A stretch of 36,149 nucleotides of DNA from UBA8516 sp035455245 (GTDB lineage: Archaea; Thermoproteota; Nitrososphaeria; Nitrososphaerales; Nitrosopumilaceae). The translations under genes were made by a program, and so were the position numbers. Where the stretch lies: NCBI GenBank assembly GCA_035455245.1, contig DATIFN010000045.1, positions 1-36,149 of the forward strand, written 5' to 3'. The notes under the pieces were generated by a model that did no database searches, had not been told where the DNA came from, and saw only the letters and a list, made by a program, of their open reading frames with translations. This document shows positions 8,815 to 16,940 of the stretch, piece after piece (within the stretch, counting starts at the first letter, position 1; each line of letters opens with the position of its first letter).

Positions 8815-9033
8815 CTATACGACCTGTACCATTGTTTCTGTGCGTTCAACGCCGGCTATATTATGAATTTCAGCAGTAACGTCTTTAATTTGAGATAAAG
8901 ATTTTACCTCTATCAAGGCAACGGCGTCAAACTGTCCGCTGACTGCAAAGGAATCATATACTGATTTCACTTTTCTTAATCGAGCAGCAATGAGTTTTTT
9001 TGGAGATTTAACTAAAACTACTGCCTTTACCAA
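8815..9033 (-). CDS. Stand-alone Lrp/AsnC ligand-binding (RAM) domain protein, copy 2
   Basis: The 72-residue protein consists only of an Lrp/AsnC C-terminal effector domain (beta-alpha-beta-beta-alpha-beta), with AVSGQFDAVALIEV in the place of the family's V-x-G-x-x-D motif. There is no DNA-binding helix-turn-helix. Its start overlaps the 3' end of the upstream RAM gene by 7 nt, indicating translational coupling. Such stand-alone domains bind amino acids or other small ligands and may assemble with full-length Lrp proteins; the ligand is unknown. Confidence 0.85.
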   Translation of the reverse strand: MVKAVVLVKSPKKLIAARLRKVKSVYDSFAVSGQFDAVALIEVKSLSQIKDVTAEIHNIAGVERTETMVQVV

Positions 9034-9266
9034 CCCAAATTAACCTCCACTTCTATCAAAGTTTCTGTTGTAACAATTTCACGTATTTTTTTAAAATCAA
9101 TTACGATATTATTTATTTCATCAATAGTTCCCTGAAGCACTACTGCGATATCTGCTCTACCTGTTACTACCATTATCTCGCGAACAACCTTACGGGATTT
9201 TTTTAATGCTTGTATAACCGCATCAACTTTTCCAGGTTTGACTGTAATTAGACAGAGTGCTCTCAA
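9027..9266 (-). CDS. Stand-alone Lrp/AsnC ligand-binding (RAM) domain protein, copy 1
   Basis: The 79-residue protein is a RAM domain with the motif MVVTGRADIAVVLQG and no helix-turn-helix. It is the first gene of a tight pair with 8815-9033. The sequences are clearly paralogous in pattern but diverged, which suggests a heteromeric effector complex (inference). A TATA box at 9299-9307 gives a short leader. Confidence 0.85.
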   Translation of the reverse strand: MRALCLITVKPGKVDAVIQALKKSRKVVREIMVVTGRADIAVVLQGTIDEINNIVIDFKKIREIVTTETLIEVEVNLGW

Positions 9267-9298
9267 TATGGATACTATTACCGACGTATGGATAAGTG

Positions 9299-9307
9299 TT
9301 TATAAAA
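9299..9307 (-). promoter_or_regulatory. TATA box for the RAM-domain operon
   Basis: On the minus strand TTTTATAAA lies 33-41 nt before the ATG at 9266, giving an expected transcription start near 9277 and a leader of about 10 nt. Confidence 0.5.
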
Positions 9308-9366
9308 TTTAGTTGATAATATTGGATCAGATATTGCAAAATTCACACAATTAGAAATAAATAATT

Positions 9367-9594
9367 TCAATCCTCAGCTTCTTGTGAGCGAGCCTCTTCA
9401 AGATATGCTCTTCTTGCTTCTAATTCAGCATCCTTGTCCATGTTTGAATCATTCTCTACAACTACGATTCCCGTGTCATCGGAGGCAACTAAATCTTGTT
9501 TTAGCTTGGATTTGGATTTCATGGAAGCCTTTTTCTTTGGCTTTTTTTCTACATCCACGTTTTTCTTTTTTTCTTTTTTCTTGTCTTTTGTCAT
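9367..9594 (-). CDS. Small lysine-rich protein with acidic tail, hypothetical
   Basis: From the internal ATG at 9594 this gives 75 residues; the frame begins at 9612. Residues 1-38 are extremely basic (about half Lys), then a short hydrophobic patch (TGIVVVEND) and an acidic C-terminus ending in EEARSQEAED. No domain is recognised. The basic tail suggests nucleic-acid or ribosome contact, which is inference. It stands alone upstream of the tRNA in genome order. Confidence 0.6.
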   Translation of the reverse strand: MTKDKKKEKKKNVDVEKKPKKKASMKSKSKLKQDLVASDDTGIVVVENDSNMDKDAELEARRAYLEEARSQEAED

Positions 9595-9696
9595 GATAGT
9601 GACTTTTTTCAAAGTTGTAAATCATGTTATTAAACTTGTCTAAGAATATGGCCTAAATGATCCCACATCAAGCGTTGATCTGCATATGAAGATGAA

Positions 9697-9770
9697 TGCC
9701 GCCGGCGGGACTTGAACGCGCGACAGCTCGGTCTTCAGCCGAGTGCTCTCCCGGGCTGAGCTACGGCGGC
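9697..9770 (-). tRNA. tRNA-Phe (GAA)
   Basis: A 74-nt cloverleaf reads on the minus strand. The 7-bp acceptor stem is GCCGCCG/CGGCGGC with discriminator A. The D arm is GCTC/GCAC-like, and the anticodon stem CTCGG/CCGAG encloses the loop CTGAAGA with anticodon GAA (9734-9736 on the plus strand). The T arm carries GTTCAAGTC. No intron and no encoded CCA. Confidence 0.95.
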
Positions 9771-9813
9771 ACAGCGAATTATCCAATAAGTGGGGAATTA
9801 AAGTGTGTCTTTT

Positions 9814-10353
9814 CTAACTTTTCCAGGCAACATCTTTGATCATTTTTCTTTTATTGATTACTCGAGCAATGACAAAAAGAAGATCAGAAAGCCGATTGAT
9901 GTAAATTTGGCAGAATCTGTTTATTTCCTCTTTTTCCGACAGTTGTACAATATTTGTTTCTGCTCGTCTTGATATTGCTCGTGCAAGGTGGACTTGGGCT
10001 GCATTAGCATCACCGCCGGGCAAAATAAAATATGTTATTGGGTGCAACTCATTCTCGAATTTATCGATGCACATCTCAAGAAATTTTACCATATCTTCTG
10101 TAATTCTATCTGATGATATTTTCAAATCAGGGTTTGCAAGGTCGGCACCTACTACAAAGAGATCATTTTGAATCTTTTCTAACAAATCATGAATGTCTTT
10201 ATCTAATTTTGATGAGAGAACCACTCCAATTGAAGAATTTAGCTCATCAATTGCACCATAAGCAATGATTCTTTGACTTGATTTTGTTATTCTCTTACCC
10301 CCGATCAAGCCTGTGGTGCCATCATCGCCAGTCTTTGTATAAATTTTTGTCAT
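9814..10353 (-). CDS. pduO: PduO-type ATP:cob(I)alamin adenosyltransferase
   Basis: The roughly 180-residue protein transfers the adenosyl group of ATP to cob(I)alamin, making coenzyme B12. The N-terminal ATP-binding motif KIYTKTGDDGTTGLIGG, the ITKSSQRI and YGAIDELNS segments, and the late RRAE motif in an otherwise helical bundle are diagnostic. Two adjacent ATGs exist (10356 and 10353); the second gives MTKIYT, the usual start. It is divergent from the C2H2/HD pair. A B12-dependent ribonucleotide reductase lies 10 kb away and is a likely client. Confidence 0.93.
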   Translation of the reverse strand: MTKIYTKTGDDGTTGLIGGKRITKSSQRIIAYGAIDELNSSIGVVLSSKLDKDIHDLLEKIQNDLFVVGADLANPDLKISSDRITEDMVKFLEMCIDKFENELHPITYFILPGGDANAAQVHLARAISRRAETNIVQLSEKEEINRFCQIYINRLSDLLFVIARVINKRKMIKDVAWKS

Positions 10354-10447
10354 CAAATATTTGGTAGTTTTGATACTTTTATCTTGTTCGAATCAAATTA
10401 TCAGGATGTGATTAATTTAATAGAGGTATTTGTTCCATTTTAACGAG

Positions 10448-10570
10448 ATGACAGAATTAACATGTCCTTATTGTGATTCAAAATTCCCCGACAAAAAAGA
10501 TCTCTCAAAACATATTGACAGAATTCATGGTGGAGCCGGGTTATTAGAAGGCGATGGAAGGAAATTCTGA
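10448..10570 (+). CDS. C2H2 zinc-finger mini-protein
   Basis: A 40-residue protein with a single classical finger, CPYCDSKF ... LSKHIDRIH (C-x2-C ... H-x4-H), followed by a Gly-rich tail. Its stop overlaps the next start (TGATG at 10568-10572), so translation with the HD nucleotidase gene is probably coupled. Single-finger mini-proteins are common in thaumarchaea and may bind DNA, RNA or a partner. A TATA-like stretch (TTAATTTAATAG) lies about 25 nt upstream. Confidence 0.8.
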   Translation: MTELTCPYCDSKFPDKKDLSKHIDRIHGGAGLLEGDGRKF

Positions 10571-11100
10571 TGCTCTTTGACTTTTTTAATATTGTTTCAG
10601 AATTAAAAAAAACTCCTCGAAAAGGATGGAAAGAAAAACTTGGTCTGCAAAATCCGGAATCTGTAGCGGATCATTCCTATATGACAGCGATCATAGCAAT
10701 GATACTATCTGATTTAAAAGGGTTGGATACAAAAAAAATTTTAAAAATGTCACTATTGCACGATTTAGCCGAATCTATCACTGGTGATTTGATGCCAGAA
10801 GAAATTTCAAAAACGGACAAAATGGAATTAGAAAATCAAATCATCTCAGATATTTTTACAAAATTGCCTACAAAACTAGCAGATGATTATACAAAAATAT
10901 GGCATGAATATCACAAAACAGAATCAAAAGAAGCAGAACTAGTACATGAGGTAGACCGTTTAGAAATGGCATTACAAGCTCGAAAATATCGTTCAGAAGG
11001 ACTTCAGGAAGATAAACTGGAAACATTTTTTTCATCAGCTAGAAAAAATATCAAGAGTAAGGAAATTTTGGAGATACTTGATGAAATATCATATAAATAA
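10570..11100 (+). CDS. HD-domain 5'-deoxynucleotidase-like protein (YfbR/HDDC2 group)
   Basis: The 176-residue protein is a single HD domain. Metal ligands are H35 (VADHSYM), H64-D65 (LLHDLAE) and a distal Asp in HEVDRLEMALQARKY. This pattern, including RKGWKEKLGL near the N-terminus, matches the YfbR/HDDC2 group that dephosphorylates deoxynucleoside 5'-monophosphates. The substrate is inferred from family. Its start overlaps the zinc-finger gene stop. Confidence 0.87.
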   Translation: MLFDFFNIVSELKKTPRKGWKEKLGLQNPESVADHSYMTAIIAMILSDLKGLDTKKILKMSLLHDLAESITGDLMPEEISKTDKMELENQIISDIFTKLPTKLADDYTKIWHEYHKTESKEAELVHEVDRLEMALQARKYRSEGLQEDKLETFFSSARKNIKSKEILEILDEISYK

Positions 11101-11121
11101 TGAAAACATGTGGAAATTGCT

Positions 11122-11469
11122 ATGCAGTACTTTGTAGCATTAAAAATTGGAGAAAAACGTGTTAAATTTGCACGAGAGTATTTGAATAAATTTACAAATA
11201 ACGCTGCAATGCCCGCGCTGGCGCTAAAAGACAATAAAACAAATGTGTGGGAACCAGTGGGTGAAGAAAATCTTTACGCTGTTTTAAATGATGGGGGAGG
11301 ATACGTATTGACAGATGTTAGTGGATATATGCTGGTACTATGTGATAAAAATGGAATATCAAAAGCAATTGCAAGAGGGTTAGATTTGCAACAAAAAGAC
11401 AACATTGTTAAATTGCTTCAGGCAGATAACATACAAGAATACAAAGGAGAGGTTTCCCTCCCTGTTTAA
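11122..11469 (+). CDS. Hypothetical small soluble protein
   Basis: From ATG 11122 this gives 115 residues; GTG 11110 is an alternative start. The sequence is a mixed alpha/beta protein with a glycine patch (NDGGGYVLTDVSGYMLVL) in mid-protein. No domain, signal or metal motif is recognised. It lies 21 nt after the HD nucleotidase gene on the same strand and may be cotranscribed. Confidence 0.65.
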   Translation: MQYFVALKIGEKRVKFAREYLNKFTNNAAMPALALKDNKTNVWEPVGEENLYAVLNDGGGYVLTDVSGYMLVLCDKNGISKAIARGLDLQQKDNIVKLLQADNIQEYKGEVSLPV

Positions 11470-11474
11470 AGGAA

Positions 11475-12050
11475 TCAGTATTGGATTTTTATTTTTGTTT
11501 GATATCTAGTAAAGAAAACCACCATTCCAAAAACTACAAGAATCACAGGCATTACACATAATGGAAATTCAGGAATTACGTTATTTCCAACTATTTCTAC
11601 CTGATGGGTACCTTTCTGAATTATAAATCCCAGTCTGGTGTCAGTCCCATGAGACGATAATTCGTATCCTTTCTCAATCCCATCTACTAATAAAACAAAC
11701 TTTGCTTTTTCAGCTGAAAGCATTTCGTTTGGGAATCTTACCCATACATTATCAGTCTGTAGAATATTATCAAAAACAATCAACAGAGATTTTTTTTCTG
11801 GTACAATATTCATGGATGTGATTGCACCGTTATAATCCTGATCACTGCTTTCGCCAAGTACAATCCCATAGTAAATATCATAATTATTAGCGTTTATGGT
11901 CAGTGGAAATTTTTTTCCAGAAATTAGGGAAAGATCAGGCTTTATGTTAATTTTGTCATTAGCTGTACTATTGAAATCCGCCGAGACGTAAGTTGGAGTA
12001 AAAAGTATACAGATTAAGAATGGCCCAAAAAACAAATTAAATCTATTCAA
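11475..12050 (-). CDS. Secreted/surface protein with PEF-type C-terminal anchor
   Basis: A TTG start at 12050 gives 191 residues with a clean signal peptide (hydrophobic LFFGPFLICILFTPTYVSA). The open frame reaches 12107, but that extension crosses a TATA-like TTATTTAA near 12080 and shifts the signal inward. The middle is beta-rich and may be an extracellular Ig-like or PEFG-type domain. The C-terminus has IPEFP, a transmembrane helix, and basic residues, like archaeal PEF/PEFG-CTERM sorting tails. It would be exported and anchored to the cell surface. The start choice is moderately sure. Confidence 0.72.
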   Translation of the reverse strand: MNRFNLFFGPFLICILFTPTYVSADFNSTANDKINIKPDLSLISGKKFPLTINANNYDIYYGIVLGESSDQDYNGAITSMNIVPEKKSLLIVFDNILQTDNVWVRFPNEMLSAEKAKFVLLVDGIEKGYELSSHGTDTRLGFIIQKGTHQVEIVGNNVIPEFPLCVMPVILVVFGMVVFFTRYQTKIKIQY

Positions 12051-12172
12051 ATTGCAGCGGTTATGTTTTTGGCTTAAATAATCTAAATACAAAACGATAA
12101 TTATCAATTGTGATTTTCAGCATCAAAAATCATCGATTGATTCTAAATACTCAATTTTGGTTGGTAAAATAC

Positions 12173-12442
12173 ATGGTAAGCACAAATGCCGTATTCATTG
12201 CAGTCCTAATCTGCATTGCTTTTGTCATTTTGGCATTTATAGTCTTCCCATTTTGGAATTTAATTCCAAGCATGGTTACAGAAACAGGTACCATTGTTTT
12301 CAAATCAGATTCTGGATGTGTGATTGAAACCACTGACAAGTTTCTTGTAAATGTTGATTCATGCAGCGGGAATGTGGGCGATACGACACATGTGACATTT
12401 GATGTAAAAATCAAACAGAGGGCAAGAGCCTTTTTGCCTTAA
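12173..12442 (+). CDS. Small membrane-anchored protein
   Basis: From ATG 12173 the protein has 89 residues. The longer frame from 12110 would overlap the promoter shared with the divergent surface-protein gene. Residues 5-28 form one transmembrane helix (FIAVLICIAFVILAFIVFPF), followed by a beta-rich extracytoplasmic domain with two Cys (GCVIETT and DSCSGN) that could form a disulphide. Function unknown. Confidence 0.65.
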   Translation: MVSTNAVFIAVLICIAFVILAFIVFPFWNLIPSMVTETGTIVFKSDSGCVIETTDKFLVNVDSCSGNVGDTTHVTFDVKIKQRARAFLP

Positions 12443-12533
12443 ACCACTTTTCTACCCTAACCTAATCAGATACATAAAATATCTAGACTAAAATCTGGTG
12501 GTTTTTCGACTTAATATTACATTAAATTAGTAC

Positions 12534-13781
12534 ATGAACTCAATTCTAAGCATGGCAAAGAAATTCGAAAATGAGATTGAGGTTCGTGGACACCTAATAG
12601 ATTCAATGATACTTACAAAAATTTTTGATATAATTATGGATCTAAATGGGGAATTTCAGGTCCAAGAATTCAAAGTTGGCAAAAGAAAGAAGGATGAAAG
12701 TTATGCAAAATTACTCATACAAGGAAAATCGCAAAAACATCTTGACGAAATTTTAGAGTCAGTATATAGACAAGGTGCTACGTCAAAAATCCAGCAGGAA
12801 ATTAAGCTTAAACCCGCTCCAAAGGACATGGTGATGCCTGATGATTTTTACAGCACTACAAATAACAGTACAGAAATTTTCTACAAAGGAAAATGGATGA
12901 AGGTAGAAAACATGATGATGGACAAATGCATAGTCGTAAATGGGAAAAATGCACGGTGTACACCAATTCGTGAAATTAAGAAAGGCGACATGATAATAGT
13001 TGGGGAACATGGAGTAAAGATAACACCTCCTGAAAGACCAAGAGAGGGAGTCAATCTTTTTCAGTTCATGGGAAGCAATAGTTCAAGCGAACGACCGACT
13101 CAGCACATTGCACGAAAAGTTGCGTATGATATTTTCAAGACAAAAAAAGAGGGTGGAAAAATAGTTTTGGTTGGAGGACCTGCCATCGTTCACACTGGTG
13201 CATCTGATTCTATTGCATCCTTGATAAGACACGGATTCATAGATGGAATCCTTGCAGGAAATGCTCTTGCAGTTCATGATATCGAATATTCTACTCTGGG
13301 AACATCTCTTGGAATGAATGTAAAAAATGGAACTTTAGCTGTGAGAGGTCACAGAAATCACATGCAAGCAATAAACTCTGTTTTCAAGGCAGGTTCTATT
13401 TCAAAAATGGTCGCTAATGGAACATTAAAAAAAGGAATAATGTTTGAGTGCGTAAAAAGAAAGATTCCTTTTGTCTTGGCAGGTTCATTACGAGATGATG
13501 GTCCATTGCCGGATGTCATGACTGACATGATTGCAGCTCAGAAAAAATACAAAGAGATACTCAAAAATGCAAAGATGGTAATAATGATATCAACTATGCT
13601 TCACTCAATTGCTACTGGAAACATGTTACCAGCTGAGGTAAAGGTAATTGTGGTGGATATCAATCAGCCAACGGTTACAAAATTAATGGATAGAGGAACT
13701 TGGCAAGCGCTAGGTATAGTGTCTGATGTCGGAGCATTCTTACCATTGGTAACACAAGAAATTCAGAAACTGATCAAATAG
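12534..13781 (+). CDS. LOR/SDH-family protein (TIGR00300/COG1915), ornithine cyclodeaminase candidate
   Basis: The 415-residue protein resembles the archaeal TIGR00300/COG1915 group that carries the LOR/SDH bifunctional domain. That group is assigned in some archaea to conversion of ornithine to proline. Visible segments are the N-terminal ENEIEVRGHLIDSMIL domain, the central ACTAIREIKKGD-type loop, and the C-terminal Rossmann-like KIVLVGGPAIVHTGA and ADILHS-like MISTMLHSIATGNMLPA. A second ATG at 12552 (MAKKFENE) may be the true start. No linked arginine or proline gene is present, so the role is family-based inference. Confidence 0.78.
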   Translation: MNSILSMAKKFENEIEVRGHLIDSMILTKIFDIIMDLNGEFQVQEFKVGKRKKDESYAKLLIQGKSQKHLDEILESVYRQGATSKIQQEIKLKPAPKDMVMPDDFYSTTNNSTEIFYKGKWMKVENMMMDKCIVVNGKNARCTPIREIKKGDMIIVGEHGVKITPPERPREGVNLFQFMGSNSSSERPTQHIARKVAYDIFKTKKEGGKIVLVGGPAIVHTGASDSIASLIRHGFIDGILAGNALAVHDIEYSTLGTSLGMNVKNGTLAVRGHRNHMQAINSVFKAGSISKMVANGTLKKGIMFECVKRKIPFVLAGSLRDDGPLPDVMTDMIAAQKKYKEILKNAKMVIMISTMLHSIATGNMLPAEVKVIVVDINQPTVTKLMDRGTWQALGIVSDVGAFLPLVTQEIQKLIK

Positions 13782-13831
13782 ACTGAAAATCAACTTTGAA
13801 AATTAGAATTTTACAGAAAATAAATTGAAAT

Positions 13832-15373
13832 TTATCTATCTAAAACGAAAGCCCTTCTTACCATTGGCGGTTCTTTGATCTTGTGTATAAACATCTCTGT
13901 AGTTTTACCTATTCCAATAGGTTCTTGCTCGTCAAGAATATCCTGAGCTCTTGAAAGTTTACGAGATTTTTCAGCATAGATTGTGAAAAGAACTTCGTTT
14001 CGGACTACTTTGTCGCCAGATTTTTTATTAAAAACTATTCCGGATCCTTTATCTTTTGGCGCACCTGCCGCTCTGGCGATTTCAACCAATATGTTATTAT
14101 CCATCCACAAAACTTGTCCAGTTTTTTTTGCTTTCAACTGAAACACTTGATCTCCAACAACAATATCATCTGGTTTTAATTTTGAATTTCCACCTTGTAG
14201 TGAAATAATTTCCCTAATTTTCTTTTCTGCTTTTCCCGTATGCAAAATGTCTTTGGCTAGGTTATATCCATTCTTTTTGCCAGCAATTTCAAAAATAGAT
14301 CCTGCAATATGACATGTTTTATCAAATAAATCAGGAATGTTCCTTTTGTTCATCAAGACCTCAAGTGCTTCCCTTGCTTCCAATGCTGGCCCTACGCTGA
14401 GACCAACAGGCTGCTCTCCATGAGTAATTACGCAATGCGCGTGGATCCTCATTCTTCTCCCAAGTTCAATTATGTCTTTTGCAAGAAGATCTGCTTCACC
14501 AACTGTTTTTACCTTTGCTCCTCTTCCGGTTGGAATATCAATAACAAGATGTGTTGCTCCAACTGCTTTCTTTTTGCTCATAATTGAGGGCAAAAGCAAA
14601 GGATCTATGTGTAAGGAATACTCTGTCCTGACAAAAATATCATCAGCTGGTGCGAGTTCAAGTGCTCCTCCCCAAACTATACATCCATTACATTTCAGAA
14701 CCACTTTTTTCATCTCTTCGCTACCAAGATTTACTGGCATGAGAGTTTCTGCCCTATCTGCAGTACCGGCTGCTGAAGTTATTGCACGTGAAGAGGTTTT
14801 TGGGATTGTAAGACCAGACGCAGCAATTATCGGTACAACAAGAAGCGTAGTTTTATCACCAGGTACGCCTCCAACGCTATGTTTGTCTACTATGATCTTT
14901 TTACGAAAATTCAAATGTTTTCCAGTTCTTACCATTGATGAGGCCAAGCTTGTTGCTTCATCAAGACCTAATCCTTGAACATGTAATGCTGTCACAAACG
15001 CAGCTATTTCACTTTCATTGAGATTTCCTGCCACTACATCTTTTACTATTTCATATATTTCCTCATACAATAATTTTCTGCCTGCTAATTTGTGACGAAT
15101 AAATTGCAATGACTTTGGAAATGCTGCAATTTCAACATCCACTACTGAATTAAATTTTAAATCTAATGCCTCTCTTACTTCTTCGTTTACACCAATAAAA
15201 CCTCGTTTCACTGAGGTTGTCGCAATGTTTACTATTGCTGTTATGTTTTTTTTCGAACACACCCTTATTCTTCCAGAAGCAGTAACCCCTATCTCATCAG
15301 CATCATGTCTATTTAGAGCAACAATTGGCTTACCGCCAGACTCAACACCAGAAAGGGAGACTCTTAATTTCAT
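13832..15373 (-). CDS. deoA: AMP phosphorylase (archaeal, thymidine phosphorylase family)
   Basis: From ATG 15373 this gives 513 residues, near the 503 typical of archaeal AMP phosphorylases; upstream starts at 15400 and 15382 exist. It would convert AMP and phosphate to adenine and ribose-1,5-bisphosphate. An N-terminal extension (1-85) precedes the catalytic domain, with KHSVGGVPGDKTTLL and SSRAITSAAGTADRAET for phosphate and substrate binding, and a C-terminal barrel-sandwich region. In other archaea this feeds a type III RuBisCO pathway, which is not seen here. A TGATTCTCAT operator-like site lies 65 nt upstream. Confidence 0.9.
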   Translation of the reverse strand: MKLRVSLSGVESGGKPIVALNRHDADEIGVTASGRIRVCSKKNITAIVNIATTSVKRGFIGVNEEVREALDLKFNSVVDVEIAAFPKSLQFIRHKLAGRKLLYEEIYEIVKDVVAGNLNESEIAAFVTALHVQGLGLDEATSLASSMVRTGKHLNFRKKIIVDKHSVGGVPGDKTTLLVVPIIAASGLTIPKTSSRAITSAAGTADRAETLMPVNLGSEEMKKVVLKCNGCIVWGGALELAPADDIFVRTEYSLHIDPLLLPSIMSKKKAVGATHLVIDIPTGRGAKVKTVGEADLLAKDIIELGRRMRIHAHCVITHGEQPVGLSVGPALEAREALEVLMNKRNIPDLFDKTCHIAGSIFEIAGKKNGYNLAKDILHTGKAEKKIREIISLQGGNSKLKPDDIVVGDQVFQLKAKKTGQVLWMDNNILVEIARAAGAPKDKGSGIVFNKKSGDKVVRNEVLFTIYAEKSRKLSRAQDILDEQEPIGIGKTTEMFIHKIKEPPMVRRAFVLDR

Positions 15374-15438
15374 CGGATACATTTCCTTCCCATATAACAA
15401 ATTTCTTACTTGTTGTTAGATTATATTATTATCGCAAC

Positions 15439-15448
15439 TGATTCTCAT
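15439..15448 (-). promoter_or_regulatory. Operator-like site ATGAGAATCA upstream of AMP phosphorylase
   Basis: Reads TGATTCTCAT on the plus strand, 65 nt before the deoA start. It is the leftmost intergenic copy of the TGANAATCA family seen repeatedly from here to the right end. Confidence 0.4.
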
Positions 15449-15469
15449 CTAAAAAATGTGATTAAGGTT

Positions 15470-16309
15470 CTAACGTATGATTTGCCTCACAAGATTTTGA
15501 AGTCGCTGTAATCGAGAATAAGAGATATTTGTTTTACGGGACAGTTGGTTGATGTCTGCAGTTAACAAATCTTTAGCCAACATGATATTGTTGTGAGAAA
15601 AGCTCTCTAATTCATGTGTTCGTAAACCAAGGATAGTTATCGGATACAATCCTTTTGTTTCTATCATATTTTCAAGACTTTTATTGCTAGGATATCGCCA
15701 GCACAAAAGTTCCTGACCTATGCATTTGGCATATGTGATGACATCATCAGATACCTTCGTGTTACAGACAAGCATCTCATTGTCAAAAACTTTTGATAGA
15801 TCTAAAAATCTTGCATGAGTATACAATGCCTCTTTTAGTCCAGTGTATATTCCCGGAAAATTGTGATACTTGCATTCAATTAGATATTTTTTGTTTGCAA
15901 GATGCGATTTTGCAATCAAATCAATCTCATGTTTTACACACATTCCGTTTACCTGTGTTCTAGTTGCTTCTACGTCATATCCATAATTCTCCAGTATTTT
16001 CCCAACATAGGTTTCAAAAGCAAATCCAGCAGGACCCATCAGCATGATGGATTCTTTTAGACGGTATCGGTGTTTAATTATTTGACCTGCATCTATTGAT
16101 GCAAGAGCGTTCAAAACCATCCTGTAAACGTCTCTGGTTCTAGGTTCACCACTTAATTTTTCGCGAACATTTTTTGCAATTTGTTCCGCCAATTTCTTAC
16201 TTGCTCCAGCTCGAATACAGGTACCCTCAATCTTTCTTGGATCAAATGGAACCTTTTTGCCACTTGCCTTAATCACATAAATTTGTTTTTTCGGTATTAC
16301 TTCAGACAT
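15470..16309 (-). CDS. ATP-cone protein fused to a PD-(D/E)XK (Mrr-like) nuclease domain
   Basis: The 279-residue protein starts with an ATP-cone (about residues 10-95: VIKASGKKVPFDPRKIEGTC ... RTRDVYRMV). Then follows a restriction-endonuclease-fold domain, residues about 96-200, with E100, D130 in KHEID and the E145-x-K147 pair in LIECKYHN. The C-terminus (about 250-279) is helical, perhaps a helix-hairpin-helix. ATP-cones normally sense ATP/dATP in ribonucleotide reductase and NrdR, so this may be a nuclease gated by nucleotide levels. That role is inferred. The reductase here lacks its own cone. Confidence 0.82.
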   Translation of the reverse strand: MSEVIPKKQIYVIKASGKKVPFDPRKIEGTCIRAGASKKLAEQIAKNVREKLSGEPRTRDVYRMVLNALASIDAGQIIKHRYRLKESIMLMGPAGFAFETYVGKILENYGYDVEATRTQVNGMCVKHEIDLIAKSHLANKKYLIECKYHNFPGIYTGLKEALYTHARFLDLSKVFDNEMLVCNTKVSDDVITYAKCIGQELLCWRYPSNKSLENMIETKGLYPITILGLRTHELESFSHNNIMLAKDLLTADINQLSRKTNISYSRLQRLQNLVRQIIR

Positions 16310-16343
16310 GTATTATATTTTCAATTGAGAGGTCTTTATCACT

Positions 16344-16793
16344 TTATTTTTGATCAGAGGATTTCATTCTCATAATAATTTGATCAGTGATTCTACTCAG
16401 CTCCGCATTTGACCCCAGACTGCAGACTCTTGCAAGATCTGACGTGGTTACCATCCCTACCAATTTACTCCCACTTGTTACAGGAACTCTGTGGATTTTT
16501 TTTACCTTCATTAGTTGAGCAAGTTCCCATACTGTTTCATCAGGACTAATGGTAATCAACGGCGTAGACATCGCATCCTTTAGTTTTGTAGAATGTTCTT
16601 TGTTTTTAGCAACAATTCGTCTTACAATATCCCGTTCTGTGATTATTCCTGCTGCGGTGTTATTCTCCATTACAACAATTCCTCCAACTTCTGCATCATC
16701 CATCATCTCAGCAGCGTCTTTGACGGTCATTGATGAATCAATCGAGACTACACTTCCTTTCATGATATCTTTTACGAAAGTACTTTCACTCAT
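16344..16793 (-). CDS. Two-CBS-domain protein
   Basis: The 149-residue protein is a single Bateman module with CBS repeats at about 8-62 (TVKDAAEMMDDAEVGGIVVM, ITERDIV) and 72-126 (TVWELAQLMKVKKIHRVPVT, VTTSDLARV). Such pairs bind adenosine nucleotides or metal-linked ligands and regulate partners. No effector domain is attached. It is divergent from another CBS-like gene at 16941, with 147 nt between them. Confidence 0.88.
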   Translation of the reverse strand: MSESTFVKDIMKGSVVSIDSSMTVKDAAEMMDDAEVGGIVVMENNTAAGIITERDIVRRIVAKNKEHSTKLKDAMSTPLITISPDETVWELAQLMKVKKIHRVPVTSGSKLVGMVTTSDLARVCSLGSNAELSRITDQIIMRMKSSDQK

Positions 16794-16904
16794 ATTTCAT
16801 CATTATTTTCCTGAGCTTAAAAAACAACAGGATTATTATCACATCTGAGTTTATAATTGCATCTAGTAAATAACACAAGAATTAATTTTAATATGGTATC
16901 ATGC

Positions 16905-16914
16905 ATGATAATCA
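16905..16914 (+). promoter_or_regulatory. Operator-like site ATGATAATCA
   Basis: Lies 26 nt before the TTG start (41 nt before the in-frame ATG) of the degenerate CBS gene and 111 nt from the divergent CBS gene at 16793. It matches the TGANAATCA family. Confidence 0.4.
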
Positions 16915-16940
16915 AAAAGCAACTTTTAAGAAAATGATGT

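Noticed and set aside
13782..13791. CTGAAAATCA between two convergent genes
   Set aside because: No promoter is expected between two gene 3' ends, so I take it as chance.
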